Assembly: GCA_964036155.1 (NCBI GenBank)
Contig: OZ038422.1
Span: forward strand, 65,867,201 to 65,931,200
Direction of reading: 5' to 3'
Length of the DNA stretch: 64,000 nt
Source: Diploscapter coronatus
Taxonomy: Eukaryota; Nematoda; Chromadorea; Rhabditida; Rhabditidae
This document shows positions 11,927 through 22,713 of this stretch, one piece after another. How positions within the stretch are numbered: position 1 is the stretch's first letter; every line of letters begins with the position of its first letter. The notes under the pieces were generated by a model that saw only the letters and a program-made list of their open reading frames with translations, was not told the DNA's origin and ran no database searches. The translations under genes and the position numbers were made by a program.

Positions 11927-14195
11927 ATGGGTCTAGCGACGGGCCGTAATGCGGCCCTGATAGTGAGCTGCATCGTCGCCCTGATCGCAGTCATTCTGAT
12001 GGCCATCGCGTTCTTCTCCTATGGATTCCGAGAGGTTCACGACACCCAGAAAAGGGGTACTAAGGAATACGGGTTGATTCGATTCTGCTACGTGCCTGAT
12101 CCACCCACTTACTACAGCGGTCCACCGATGCGGCCGGGTGACGTTTTTTTCTTATCAAAACTACCCCTAGTGAATGTAAAATTGGCAAAATTTGTGGGAA
12201 CATTAGGGCCCGCTCATACCTAGTTGCATTCCAACTCGTTCGTAATAGCATGGGAAATCAAGAATTTTAACTTGCCAAATTTCAGAGGACGACAGCCTGA
12301 AGAAGATGTGCCATATGCGAACGTACGCTCCGGGTGTTCAATACAATATCGGTAATTCGAGAGACCATTTTGGAGGTATGAAATTTTTCTTGATCTTTAA
12401 TTTTGGCAAAAAATCGTATCATTACGCATTACAAGCGCTTCTCATGCTATTTGTAGCATTTCTGTTGTGCGGTCAAATATGGGCACACATCTTGCTGATC
12501 ATCGCTTTTTGGGAGACATATCGTAGCTTCACATTACGCGCTTTTTCATATCGTTTTTAGCTTTTTGTTTGCGGTCGAATATTGGCGTACATTTGTATGA
12601 TTTATTTGTCAGCCGAGAATAGTATTGTCTGAAATATGGCGAGGTGGCGCAATTGTTTGATCATTGACGGTGAGTCATTTTGAAGGAACGTAAGGCGACA
12701 GCTTTTCGCTTTTGGTTAATACGAACCTGGAAAAACGGTAAAATTCAATGTTAATGAAAATGCGCCCTAATTTTGTTGAATACGAGATGCGTAATTATAA
12801 TTATTCGTTGTTTGAATAGATTTTATTGACTATGTAAAATAGAAGCTTTTGAAGCTTTACTGTCTTTAGAATAAAAGAATCATTAAATTTATGAATTTCC
12901 TGAAACGTAGATCGTTCAATCTTTTCTAAAATAAACAAATTCTATCGATTGGATCATTCCACAACAGGATAAAAATATCTGTATCACTCTGCATTCACAC
13001 ACACAATATCTGCTTATTCATGCTCTTTCAGATATAAACTCACGATTCATCTAGTTGAAAATCGATGATTTCCACAATGTCGCGCGCAAATATTTTTGCA
13101 TTTCGCCGCATTTTTTTTTGCCGCTTGGACCCACGATTATCGCATTCTCCAGGCCTGAGTGATTCATTTGTGTGAAAACGTAGCCTGAGGCGCTTTGTCA
13201 CCAATAATACTATGACTGTTGGAATTGTCTGGGGAGGAAAGGCGTCAATTCGAGGAAAATATTGATAAAACTTGATAACGTAAAAGTAATATAATATTCT
13301 TGCAAGATAAAAAATTTAATAAACACATGTGAAACTATCGATAAAATTCTTCGCATCAAAGACATGGATGAAGATCAGCGTAATTTCAAACTTTTCCCTA
13401 AATTTTAGGTAAAAATGGAAAAAGATGAATTTTTATCAAACGAAATTTCAGATTTCGAACTAGCCACGATCATTTTGCTTGTCTGTGCGATGGTGGCGAC
13501 TGTGTTCGGCATCGGCTGCTCGATTTGCACGATTTTCACGGCTTTTGGAGCTTTGGCTCATTCGACTCTCCTACTCACTGGAGGTAACCAATTCACTGAT
13601 CTTCCTGTATTTGTCACTAAATTTTAAAGTTAGAATACGTGAGAGTGTAGGGAAAAGTCGGTAAAAATACAGACTGTAGAAGTGATAAATGCAGATAAAA
13701 ATTACTGACCAAGTTTTCGATGAAAGATTGAGCAATTTAGCCGTATCTGCGCTCGCTGGGTTCTTAGTCTACACATATTTCTCTGAACTAAAAGAGAATC
13801 AGATTGATGTCGTCTCAGGGTATCAATTCAACGTGAGTTTTCAACGGAAAATCGCCTAGTTAATTTTGGAGAGATTCGATGAATTTCTTGATATCTTTCT
13901 ATTCAATTTTATTGGACTAATTAGAGGTTTGGAATGAAATTGCTGAAGTTATTTGATGTTTTGGTTGGTTGTCCAAATATGAACTATGAAAGGACGAATT
14001 GGCAAAGTGAATCTTATTCGAATCATCACAATATTTCAGGTCTATTACTCCTGGGCCTATTATATGACCGGTGCAGCCGCGGCTCTAATAATGGGCGCCT
14101 TTCTGATTTCGCTATTTTCCTCGAGTTTGACTTTGGTCAGAAGGGGCCGAGCCAAGCATCATCACACCAAAACTGTTAGCACTTTACCGGTATGA
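11927..14195 (+). CDS. Claudin-like four-helix membrane protein (Clc-like/PMP22-claudin fold)
   Basis: Five exons: 11927-12137, 12286-12375 (or to 12351), 13452-13583, 13741-13832 and 14040-14195. The phase is continuous (1,1,1,0) and gives about 226 residues (218 with the shorter exon 2). TTTCAG at 11890-11895, 31 nt before ATG, looks like a trans-splice acceptor. Four hydrophobic helices are visible: ALIVSCIVALIAVILMAIAF; ATIILLVCAMVATVFGIGC; a third spanning exons 3-4 (ending VSALAGFLVYTYF); and MTGAAAALIMGAFLISLFSS. The first extracellular loop is long, with YGLIRFC and a second Cys in KMCHMRTYAP, loosely like the claudin W-GLW-C-C signature but without a clear GLW. The tail is basic and His-rich and ends STLPV, a possible PDZ ligand. 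Junctional or ion-channel-regulating roles are known for nematode Clc-like proteins, but the exact paralogue is uncertain. Intron 2 is about 1.08 kb and GC-poor. Confidence 0.8.
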
Positions 14196-15010
14196 ACTTC
14201 CAAAAATGGTTATCAAAGATCATAACATGAAGCACTTAGCAAAGATCTTACCGAGTTCTCAAATTAAAGTTAGGTAGCTTGAAATCTACAAGACATCAAG
14301 ATAAGATACATGGCATAGAATAATATGATACAAGATATATCGTATCCTACCCTATATCACACCACCAAGCTCACCTTTTCATGTCTTGATGTTTTGCTGT
14401 TTCAAAACATCCTTAAAATTGTTGCTAAATGTTTCAATAATTTGATATCAATGTTTTCGACATTTTATAATGAACAACCTAACCACAAAACAAGCGCATT
14501 GATGTCAAAACGCCTCAAATATAGAGAATTCCCTGTAGCCTATTTAAAATGTGCACTCGTTCAGATGCGCACTAATAACCTCGATGGCTATTCCTTGTAA
14601 GATACTAAGTATTTGCGTAAATTAATGATTTTAGCTACTTGTCAGAAATAGTGAAAATTTCTCTAGTTTAGTCGTGAGTTTCACTATTTCAAAATCCTCG
14701 ATTTTTCATATTTTATTGCCTTACCTCACCTGGTGCCTTATCATCAATTATTCTATCATTTTCTCATCAGATGCCATCATTTATCTTTCGATACTCCATC
14801 TCGTTTGGTATTTATCAGCGCAGCTTTAAAATTTCGAAATCTTTCAAAATAATCAGTATCAAAATTGTGCTATTTTACGACTTTCTTCTAATAAGATAGA
14901 AACTTATTTTATCAATGTATCACCTCTTTTCTAAGTGCACATTACATTCACTTCTTTTTATTAATATTGTTTTTAGCAGTTTAGCATTTTGGATTTCAAG
15001 AATTCTGAAA
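14196..15010. other. Intergenic, nothing recognised
   Basis: AT-rich DNA downstream of the claudin-like gene with no exon-like segment. The open frame 14325-14600 has no recognisable features. Confidence 0.5.
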
Positions 15011-15534
15011 TACAGGGTGTTCATTTCTAATTTTTCGTTTATTTTTTTTAATAAAAATGTTTCTAATAACTATTTCCAAAAACGGTCAACGGGAATCAAT
15101 TCTCAGGAGTGGGAGCAATGCAAAAGCGTGTGGTTTCACCCATCTTCCAATTACAGTATGCTCTAGGCATGCCGGTAGCGAGGTAAAATTTGTCTTTTCC
15201 TTAACATTGAGCCTGCTATTTTTCGAGCACACCTCACTTCGTAGCAATGGAAATTTAAAATGGTTTTCAGATTCAGAACTAGTCTAGAATTCTGCATACT
15301 CTACATATTCAATTTTGCTAAAATCTTTAAAATAAAATTTGACGACTTCTTGCGGCTAAGTCCAGAAATTTTATCTTGCCACCAGTATGCCCCGAGCATA
15401 CTGTAACTGGAAACTGAGTTAAACCACACAGTTTCACATCTCTCCCATTCCCGAAAATTGATTCCCTTTGATCGCTTTTGGAAATAACTATTAGGAAAAT
15501 TTGTACCCAAAAAATTATAAATGAGCACTCTGTA
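15011..15534. mobile_element. 520-bp inverted-repeat DNA element with TA flanks (Tc1/mariner-type MITE)
   Basis: The element runs 15013-15532 and is bounded by TA on both sides (15011-15012 and 15533-15534). The left end reads CAGGGTGTTCATTT and the right end, reverse-complemented, reads CAGAGTGCTCATTT. Inverted arms of about 175-185 bp (15013-15198 and 15358-15532) remain clearly alignable, sharing words such as GGGAATCAATT, CAGTATGCTC and TAAAATTT. The spacer is about 160 bp, and no transposase was found. TA target duplication with CAGGGTG-like ends is typical of the Tc1/mariner superfamily, so this is probably a non-autonomous member. Confidence 0.8.
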
Positions 15535-15670
15535 TGCATTTTATTATTTTTTACGAATTCATGCGGTTCGTTTGCCCAAAATTGGAGCTTTCAGTTTGCC
15601 ATTTTAATATCCGTCTTTTTCAAATTGTATTTTCAGTGAACATAGTCTAATTTTTCTACTAACGATAAAT

Positions 15671-16108
15671 TTAGCTATTTCGAGCCTGTTTAATTCTAGA
15701 AATTTGTCTCATTATTTCTAAAAATTCAGTAAAATCTTTATCGTCAACACCAACAAGTAAATTCACGTAAAACGAAATTATTAGTCCAAGTAAAAACTCT
15801 ACAATCACTAGAAAAGCATCATTTTGTGAAATGAAATAAGATCCGAGAACCATAGTCATTTTACCGAAAAAAACTTACATCAATAAAAACGTGTGATATT
15901 TTTGGAAAAGAACCGCGTAAAGGAAAGGAAGAAATGTAGAAGAAAAGAATACTTTGAAGAAAAACAAGCAAATAAATAAGAAACAAGTAAAAAATCTTCC
16001 ATAAATTAAATAAATAATAATAACAAAATTTAAAAAAGCGACATTTTCCTTATTATGTTCAGAACCATTCAACAAGTTGCATTTTTGATCAAGTAATGTC
16101 AAAAATTC
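15671..16108 (-). other. Two adjacent hydrophobic ORFs, possible small membrane-protein gene
   Basis: A minus ORF from ATG near 16108 starts MAEFLTLLDQKCNLLNGSEH and continues into strongly hydrophobic Phe/Leu/Ile-rich sequence. It ends exactly at a GTAAGT donor-like site (TTATTGAT/GTAAGT, about 15877). A second ORF, 15859-15671, encodes 62 residues with one likely helix (FLLGLIISFYVNLLVGV) and an amphipathic tail. I could not find a phase-consistent splice between them. Hydrophobic ORFs arise readily in AT-rich DNA, so this may be chance. Confidence 0.2.
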
Positions 16109-16328
16109 GGCCATCACAGGCGGATAAAATTGCCAGATTTTTGGCGAATAATAAATAAAACAAAAATCTATATTTTCTGGCAGGAAATGGAGAAAATTCA
16201 GCTAATTCGATTTGAAATGATCGAATAATTTTATGGATTTTCTAAAATTTCATTTCAAACCGTTTTCAATGCGATCGATATGCATTAGAATGGGGGCTTT
16301 TGGACAATAAAAATTGAAATCGAGTAGG

Positions 16329-16424
16329 AAATATCTATGCTTCAAAAATAACGTGATTTTCTATCCGATGATTATCCAATTACTCGAAAATCATTTAAAT
16401 ATCACTTCTAAAGCATAGATATTT
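16329..16424. repeat. Hairpin-forming inverted repeat in imp-2 3' flank
   Basis: AAATATCTATGCTT at 16329-16342 is the perfect inverse of 16411-16424. Pairing continues inward with mismatches (GTGATTTTC against GAAAATCA). The loop is about 25-30 bp. It lies about 95 bp beyond the imp-2 stop codon. It may be a small MITE or a transcript hairpin. Confidence 0.6.
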
Positions 16425-16516
16425 TTGATTTTCAAGTTTTGAAGATTTTATAGGAATAAAATCAACAAGTTGTGTTTGACTAACCTTTTATATCCCAGTT
16501 TTCCATCAAATTTATT

Positions 16517-19500
16517 CTAGTTGTTCTTCTTCTTCGAATCGACTTTCTCCTTTTTCTGCTCGTCGGTTTTCTCGATAAACTGCTCTTCGTTGTAGTTCCA
16601 CAGGGCCTGAAATTTTTTGATAAGTTTTCTGGAGATCCAAAGAATGATGATGTTTTTCAACTTGGAAAGACAAGTTATAGAAGAAAAAAGACAGTTGAAA
16701 ATATCGAGTTTTTAATATCTTTTCTTCTCATGATATCAAAAGATTTTCTTTTCTATCTTTCCAAGTTTTTTCCATTAATTTATCAAAATGCTATTTCATA
16801 TTTTTAATCAAACTCGTGATCATTCACCCAAAAATCTTAACTATTCTCATTTATGACCTCATAACTCTTTAAATAATTGCTCAATCTTGCATAAATTATA
16901 AGAGGACGCTTTTCAAAAAGCTAATTTCCAAGGTTTTTGAATACTCACCGAAAATTCTCCGCGGATGAGCGAGAAAGTGAGTGGGATGAAGAGACAGCAG
17001 GGCACGAGATAGAGCAACGCCGGTTGAGCTGCCTGAAGTGTCGTTATTGAGTAGTAGCTTTCAATTATTGATACTATTCATGAGATCCCAAATTTGAAAA
17101 CTCATATCACTTCTTCATCCGAATAAAGAGCATAAATTCAATGGCTCTTCGGGATTTCTCGGAAAGAAATTCTGCTCAAGGTCTACCTTGAAATAGTGCA
17201 TTACTCCCATCGTAATGAACAGACCGAGCGCGTACGAGATGATCGTCACGTGGAAGTAGAATCTGAAACATGTATGTTTCAAAAGAATTAATTATTGGCA
17301 AAAAAAACTCTTTCGGTGATCCAATCCTTTTCTAGCGTTTATCAAAATTTTAAATAAATTCAAAAATTTCATAGATACAATTAGTGTGCTTCTAAGAAAA
17401 ATATTATTGAAGCTATCCCTCATAATAGCTAGTGATTTGTCAACACTCGATGGAATGTTCAAAATATCGATGAAAAAAGGAAAAATTTTTATGTACGTTT
17501 TCAAAAATATCAAATTCAATAAACATCTGTAAAAAGCGATAATCGGTGGAATTGGTATGAACTTTAAAAACTTGTAAAAAAAAATCTACCTGGACTTGGC
17601 ATTTTTGTGTTCAGCTTTGTCGATGACGCGCAAGTCGAAGCGCCGCAGAAGAGCGATGAAAATGCCCGGAATTACAATGTCGCCCAGCCCTGAAAAATGA
17701 TCATTTTCAATAAAATTTGGAATTCCCATAGAATGAACATTGTTTGAAAGTTCGCTCTCAATTGATAGTCTTTTCGAAACCTATCATATTTGTCTTGTAG
17801 AAAATTTATAGTTTTAACGAGTATTTGTGAAGTATTCACAAAATTTCTGCGATTAGGCATTGGGATTTTGTTGAAAAATTAAAATAAGTTTTAAGAATTC
17901 ATCTTAGCAAAATTTACAAAATCTCGATAATTTGTCTTTCGTTTTCCAAATCTTTATTAATTGAAATTAAAAACTCACCAAGCATGCTATGTTTCTTGGC
18001 GTCCTTCCAGCCATTGATGAAGATGTCCTGGAATAGTCGGATTCATAATTACTTCAAACACCGAGAAACTCTTAACCTAGTTTTCGAATATCAGTGATTT
18101 TAATGTTTACCCGAAAATCGAAGGGCGCATAACGATTTGAACAGAAGTGAGACGTTTTGTAACAAAAAGGCTCCGTGATAATTAATCTTTATTACAAAAT
18201 GTCTCATTTGTGTTACACAACGTCTCATAGCTTTTTTGTAACGAAAAGTCTCACTCCTGTACAAAACGTTCTACAGCCAAATCTAATCCTAGATTTAAAT
18301 AAACGATGAATGTGATACCGGCAATTACTATATGACGAGATGATGCGGCTTATAGTTAAAAATAGGGGAGGAAAGGAAAATAAGATAAAATAAGTGTGGA
18401 AAATATAGATCTAGTCATTTCGTTATCTCATCAAATAGCAGTTGTCATACGTTACCTGAGGGAACTGCAGCAGAATGGGTGCATCGATGCCCTTCGCGAC
18501 AGAGGTCATCACGTCCGTCGCGAACACCCAGAACACATCGTAGACGAACAGACCAGCGAGAAGGAAAGAGCCTGCCTGAAAATTATAAGTTAAGGATTTG
18601 AAATTCTGGCGGACTTTTCATTTGTAATTGCAAAATAATATCTTATTTGATCCCGAATATCTATCACATTCTTCAGCGATTACTTTTCTGCTTCGAATAT
18701 GTTTCATGAAACTCCGTCTAGAAAAGGAACTTTTACGAAGAGAACTTTTCTTGATTGATGGGGGTAATAAAAGTTGCTCTAGAAATCTAATTTTGAATTA
18801 GTTTTTCTAATACGTTTCACGTAATCTCTAAATTTTACAAGATGGTCAATTATTAATCTTTACGAGACGAGGTAAGAAGTGTCTAGGGAGTTTTCGGGGC
18901 CATGGAAAAAGATTCTAAGGTCAGTTTTGGGCCTCGGGGATGTTTAGAATTCAGGAAAAGCGATTTATCGATTTTTGGGTTGCATATAAGGTACGATGAA
19001 TAAAACCCCCGTCGCGCTGATGGACCATGAAGGAATAAAATAACTAAAAATGAAAAGAGAGAAAGTTGACCTTGAAGCTGGACAGATGGAGATATTCGAT
19101 TCCATAGATGGAGAACGCGATGCCGATGATGTTGTTCGTAATCCAGTGTCGCTGCATCACGTGGCTGATTCCCACTCAAACATATATATTTAACATTTTG
19201 TTTACATTTTTGCCTAAGATCTAAACTGTATGAATTCTAACGTTTTGACGGCATCTTGTAGCTGTCACCTTCACCCTCTTGTAATTAACCCTTTTCGGAG
19301 AGATAGTATGAAGAAAAGGGAAAAGAATAGTAACTACAATTAACCCGTTGATCTTTAATGATTTTTGAAATCAGTACCTGATAGGCAGAAGAACAGGGCA
19401 ATCAAATCATGAGTATCAAAGTCTATTTTCAGCAGGTACTCCTGAAATGAATTAGCTCTTCAAGAAAAAGGCGATGCCAATATCACAATGTCAATATTGC

Positions 19501-21467
19501 AAGTGAGAATAGTTATCGGTTTTTGAAAGCCTAGGACTATCACTTTTGTTTTTCATGGGAAATGCATTTTCTCGCTATCAGAATATTGTCTGCATCAGAA
19601 ACTTAAAAATAAGAACTCGAAGAATTAAGTGATTTTATCCAACGGAAATCGATTAACTAAAGTTTAAAAAAAAATACCGTATCCTTCTTAGGAGCATCCT
19701 CAACGTCGTCACTGTCCATCTCTTTCTTGCCCTTCTTCCAGCTCACGAAATAAGGCGCGTTGAATCGTGGCCAGTGATCCCCAATTGGTAAGAGACGGAG
19801 AATTTTACTGAACACCGGCTTGAGCAGATTCGCCAGAGCTACGCAGCCTACAAATATTCAAATGTTCAATTTTTTGTTAATTTGCAAAAACCCGAAGAGA
19901 GAAAATTGAAAAGTGGGACATGAAAATTCGAAATCAAAATCTTTCTAACATCCATTCAAAATCTGGACATTTTAGCTAGAGGATAAATTCGAAATTGATC
20001 AAAAGTTATAAAATTCAAGTGAAGAATTTGAGCTAACTATTGAAGTGAAGCTATTTTTCTTGTGGTGTAATATTTATGAAATATTTTGAAATCAAGTTCT
20101 GAAGAAGCAAATAGTTTACCTTGGAAGCAGATCATGTAGAGGAGGAACTTCATGAAATACTCCTTCTTGAGTTCGGGCATTTCGGGGAAAAACTCGACAA
20201 TGTGTTCGGGCAGGTAGGAGCCGATTCTGGAAAAATCAAGATTTTCTAAAAAGTAAAAAAGTGATATCTTAGAATTTTAGGATAGTTTGCCTTCAAAATA
20301 TCAAAATTCTTTACATTTTTTTCAAAGTAAAAATCTCACTTCTTGAAAATTCCTGGTCCAAACGATGTGGTGGCGTTGGATTCAGAAGTGCCGAGGGTTT
20401 TGTTGATCATGAGTGAATATTGCGGGGGGAGGTACGTTCCGCCCAAGCTCATCAGCCACGCCTTGCCGTCAGGCCTGAAAATGTTTAATTATTCCCTTTT
20501 TCCTGAAATAGAATTGAAAAACACTAATTTCTAAAATTCGAAGTTTCATTTTCCAGGAAAATTTAAACTTACTTGAAAAATAGGTAGAGCCCAAAGAGAA
20601 CGCATGAGGCCGTGATCGGGAATTTCTTGGCTTCCTTCACCGTGATCGAGCCCTGAAAATTTTATTTTTGGCAAAAGTATATTTCAAAAATACTTATCTA
20701 AAAGACGATCATTTCGCGTAATCGTCCATTGAAACGAAATGATATCAAAGTTCAAAAAAAATTTCAGTGGCTATTTTTCACTTTTTTAAATGCATGTTTC
20801 ACAAAATTGCTATTTAGGAGGTAAATCTAACAAATTTGCCGACTCAGTAAACCTGGCCAAATTTTCAAATCTTTTATTTTTCAAAAATCCCACCTCGATG
20901 AGCTTCTTCTTGCCGATCATGCGCTTGACGTATCTGGCCGATCGGATGCCGCCCAGAATGATGCACAACAGCGACATCGAGTACAGGGCGATCGAGGCCG
21001 TCGCCTGCAAAATAAAAAAAATAGCTTTCAAGAATTCAGCCTATCTGGTATATAAAGCTGACGACAGTCGTAATATCTTCTGTACTCTTCATTATTTCCG
21101 AGATAAACCCTTGCAAAGAAAGGAGGAAGGAGTACTCGCGAGCCTTAGCTGTGTGCCTGCTCGTTCTTGCTCTCTGCTCCCTCATTTTCCTCTAGCTTCG
21201 ATGCGTCGCATTCGCAGTTTATAGACACAATGCATATGAAAGGTTCATCTTGAGGACAATAGAGTATCAAAATCACAAGCTTCCGTTATGCTTCAAAATT
21301 CTTCTATCAAAAATTTTTGAAAACTCAAGTTAGTGCATGGTATCAACGGCTCTTCTATACAAAATCCAAGCTTATATCAATTTTCAAAAATCTACCTGTT
21401 CTTGGAAAGTGAAGGTGATGTTGGCCGCGGGTGCCGGCGTGGTCGTTTCTGTTGAAGCATCGGACAT
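16517..21467 (-). CDS. imp-2: Signal peptide peptidase, intramembrane aspartyl protease (imp-2 type)
   Basis: Fourteen exons in coding order: 21467-21396, 21004-20894, 20652-20573, 20474-20340, 20226-20120, 19847-19678, 19441-19378, 19174-19071, 18575-18456, 18027-17979, 17689-17590, 17262-17187, 17032-16949, 16606-16517. They give about 453 residues, close to the family length. Catalytic motifs are present: YD in FVYDVFW (Asp near 294), GLGD (Asp near 341, split by an intron) and the QPALLYL PAL motif near 399-405. The lumenal N-terminal half has N-glycosylation sequons NKT and NAT. The tail ends KKKNN, a KKxx-type ER retrieval signal. In this family the enzyme cleaves remnant signal peptides and type II membrane proteins within the ER membrane. 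An unpaired TTTCAG at about 21522-21527 suggests trans-splicing 55 nt before ATG. The exon-8 acceptor is an unusual TTTGAG. The gene is divergently paired with the GRP94 gene. Confidence 0.93.
18136..18265. mobile_element. MITE-like palindrome in imp-2 intron 9
   Basis: ACAGAAGTGAGACGTTTTGT (18141 onward) is matched in inverse by the segment ending 18260 (reverse complement ACAGGAGTGAGACTTTTCGT). Arms are about 35 bp with few mismatches, and pairing extends a few bases outward (TTTG/CAAA). The spacer carries further ACGTCTCA/TGAGACGT subrepeats. No clear target duplication was seen. The element is about 130 bp with no coding capacity. Confidence 0.65.
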
Positions 21468-21521
21468 TTTGCTCGAGCTCCGGATTCCTCTTCCCTGCTG
21501 CGAATCGGAGTGAACCCAAGT

Positions 21522-22713
21522 CTGAAACATCTCAATAAGAATTCTCGAAAAACTGGGTCGTTTTATTTTTTTCAATGACCCAGAGAATAAAAATTGGTGA
21601 CTAGTTAGCGAAAAATATTAACTCCAAAATAAAGCACGAAAAAAGTGATCAAAAAAAGAAAAAGGAAAGAGGTGAAAACGAAGAAATGGAGGATGGTGCA
21701 CAGTTCGAGTGAGTAAACTTTCGAGTAATGACCCATAAAATTCTCGAAAAACAAACAAATTCGGCCGAATTCTTTCAAAAACGTGGACACCCCGCTTTGC
21801 AGTTTGAGAATAGCCAATATGCCTGGGTGAAATAGTGCGCAAACGGAAGAGGGCACAAAGAAATCAATAAGGATGCACCATTTCTAGTTCGGACGAAGCG
21901 CACAATTCAATTAATTTCTTCTAAATTTTCCCCTACAGTTTTCCCAATTTTGCGCTTATCTTTCAATCTTGAAATCGTTTTTCGGTTGAAAAAATTTGCG
22001 GAGATTTTGTCAAAATTATCTGTGCATAAAGGGGTTGAAAAGTGACTAGAAGTCCGCTCATTGGTCCGACAAAAGTGTGCATCGCTTGCAGAACTTGAGA
22101 AATAGTGGGCGAAAATGGGAGGAGAGAAGAAAAAGTGGGCGGGGCGAAAGGGCGGAGCCAGAGTAGTACGTACACGTCGATTTGACGTAGGCGAGAGAGT
22201 GAGAGTCGGAGGGAAAAGAAAGAGACCCCGAATTTGAACGCGACTCTCCGTCAAAGCCAACACACTCTAGATTGTTCTCTCACGACACTAGGCAACTCAT
22301 CAGATTCCATTTTCATTTATCGTTGTCGATTTTTTGAATCGTCATCGTTTTTCCCGGATTTTTTACCGAAAAATATTTGCACTTTATGTCCCGTTTTCGC
22401 GGGAGATTTTGAAAAAGTTGGCCGATTTTCAAATAGCGAAAACATCCCATTTTTCTTTGAACTCTGAAACTACTCATTTTTATCGGAAAGAATGAAAACC
22501 TCCTAAAAATCGTTATTTCTTCTGCCTAAAATTCAAAAAATGCTCATTTTTCTTCGTCATTTCTCATTTTCGCGAAATTCGAATACATTTGTCCTCGTTC
22601 GTTCGAAAATTGCATCGCTCCCTCATTTTACAGGTAGTTGAATTTCGGGAACGTTCAACAGAAAACCGTCTGGAACCGATTGACGACGCCCTCTCCGGTC
22701 AGAAACCGACGTG
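21522..22713. promoter_or_regulatory. Shared divergent promoter region of imp-2 and enpl-1
   Basis: About 1.2 kb separates the two start codons. Elements visible by eye are: GC boxes in GTGGGCGGGGCGAAAGGGCGGA (22135-22156); an inverted ACGTC/GACGT pair at 22174-22188 resembling the TGACGTG core of XBP-1/ATF6 sites; and two copies of ATTCTCGAAAAAC (near 21541 and 21740) containing the heat-shock-like TTCnnGAA arrangement. A purine-rich GAGA stretch follows at about 22190-22226. TTCAACAG before the enpl-1 leader (about 22661) may be a splice-leader acceptor. Stress co-regulation of two ER genes is an inference. Confidence 0.45.

Noticed and set aside
14398..14405. CTGTTTCA, the core of the C. 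elegans piRNA (21U-RNA) upstream motif
   Set aside because: I noticed only one clear copy without the expected flanking context, and I could not count copies exhaustively. It is not enough to call a piRNA cluster.
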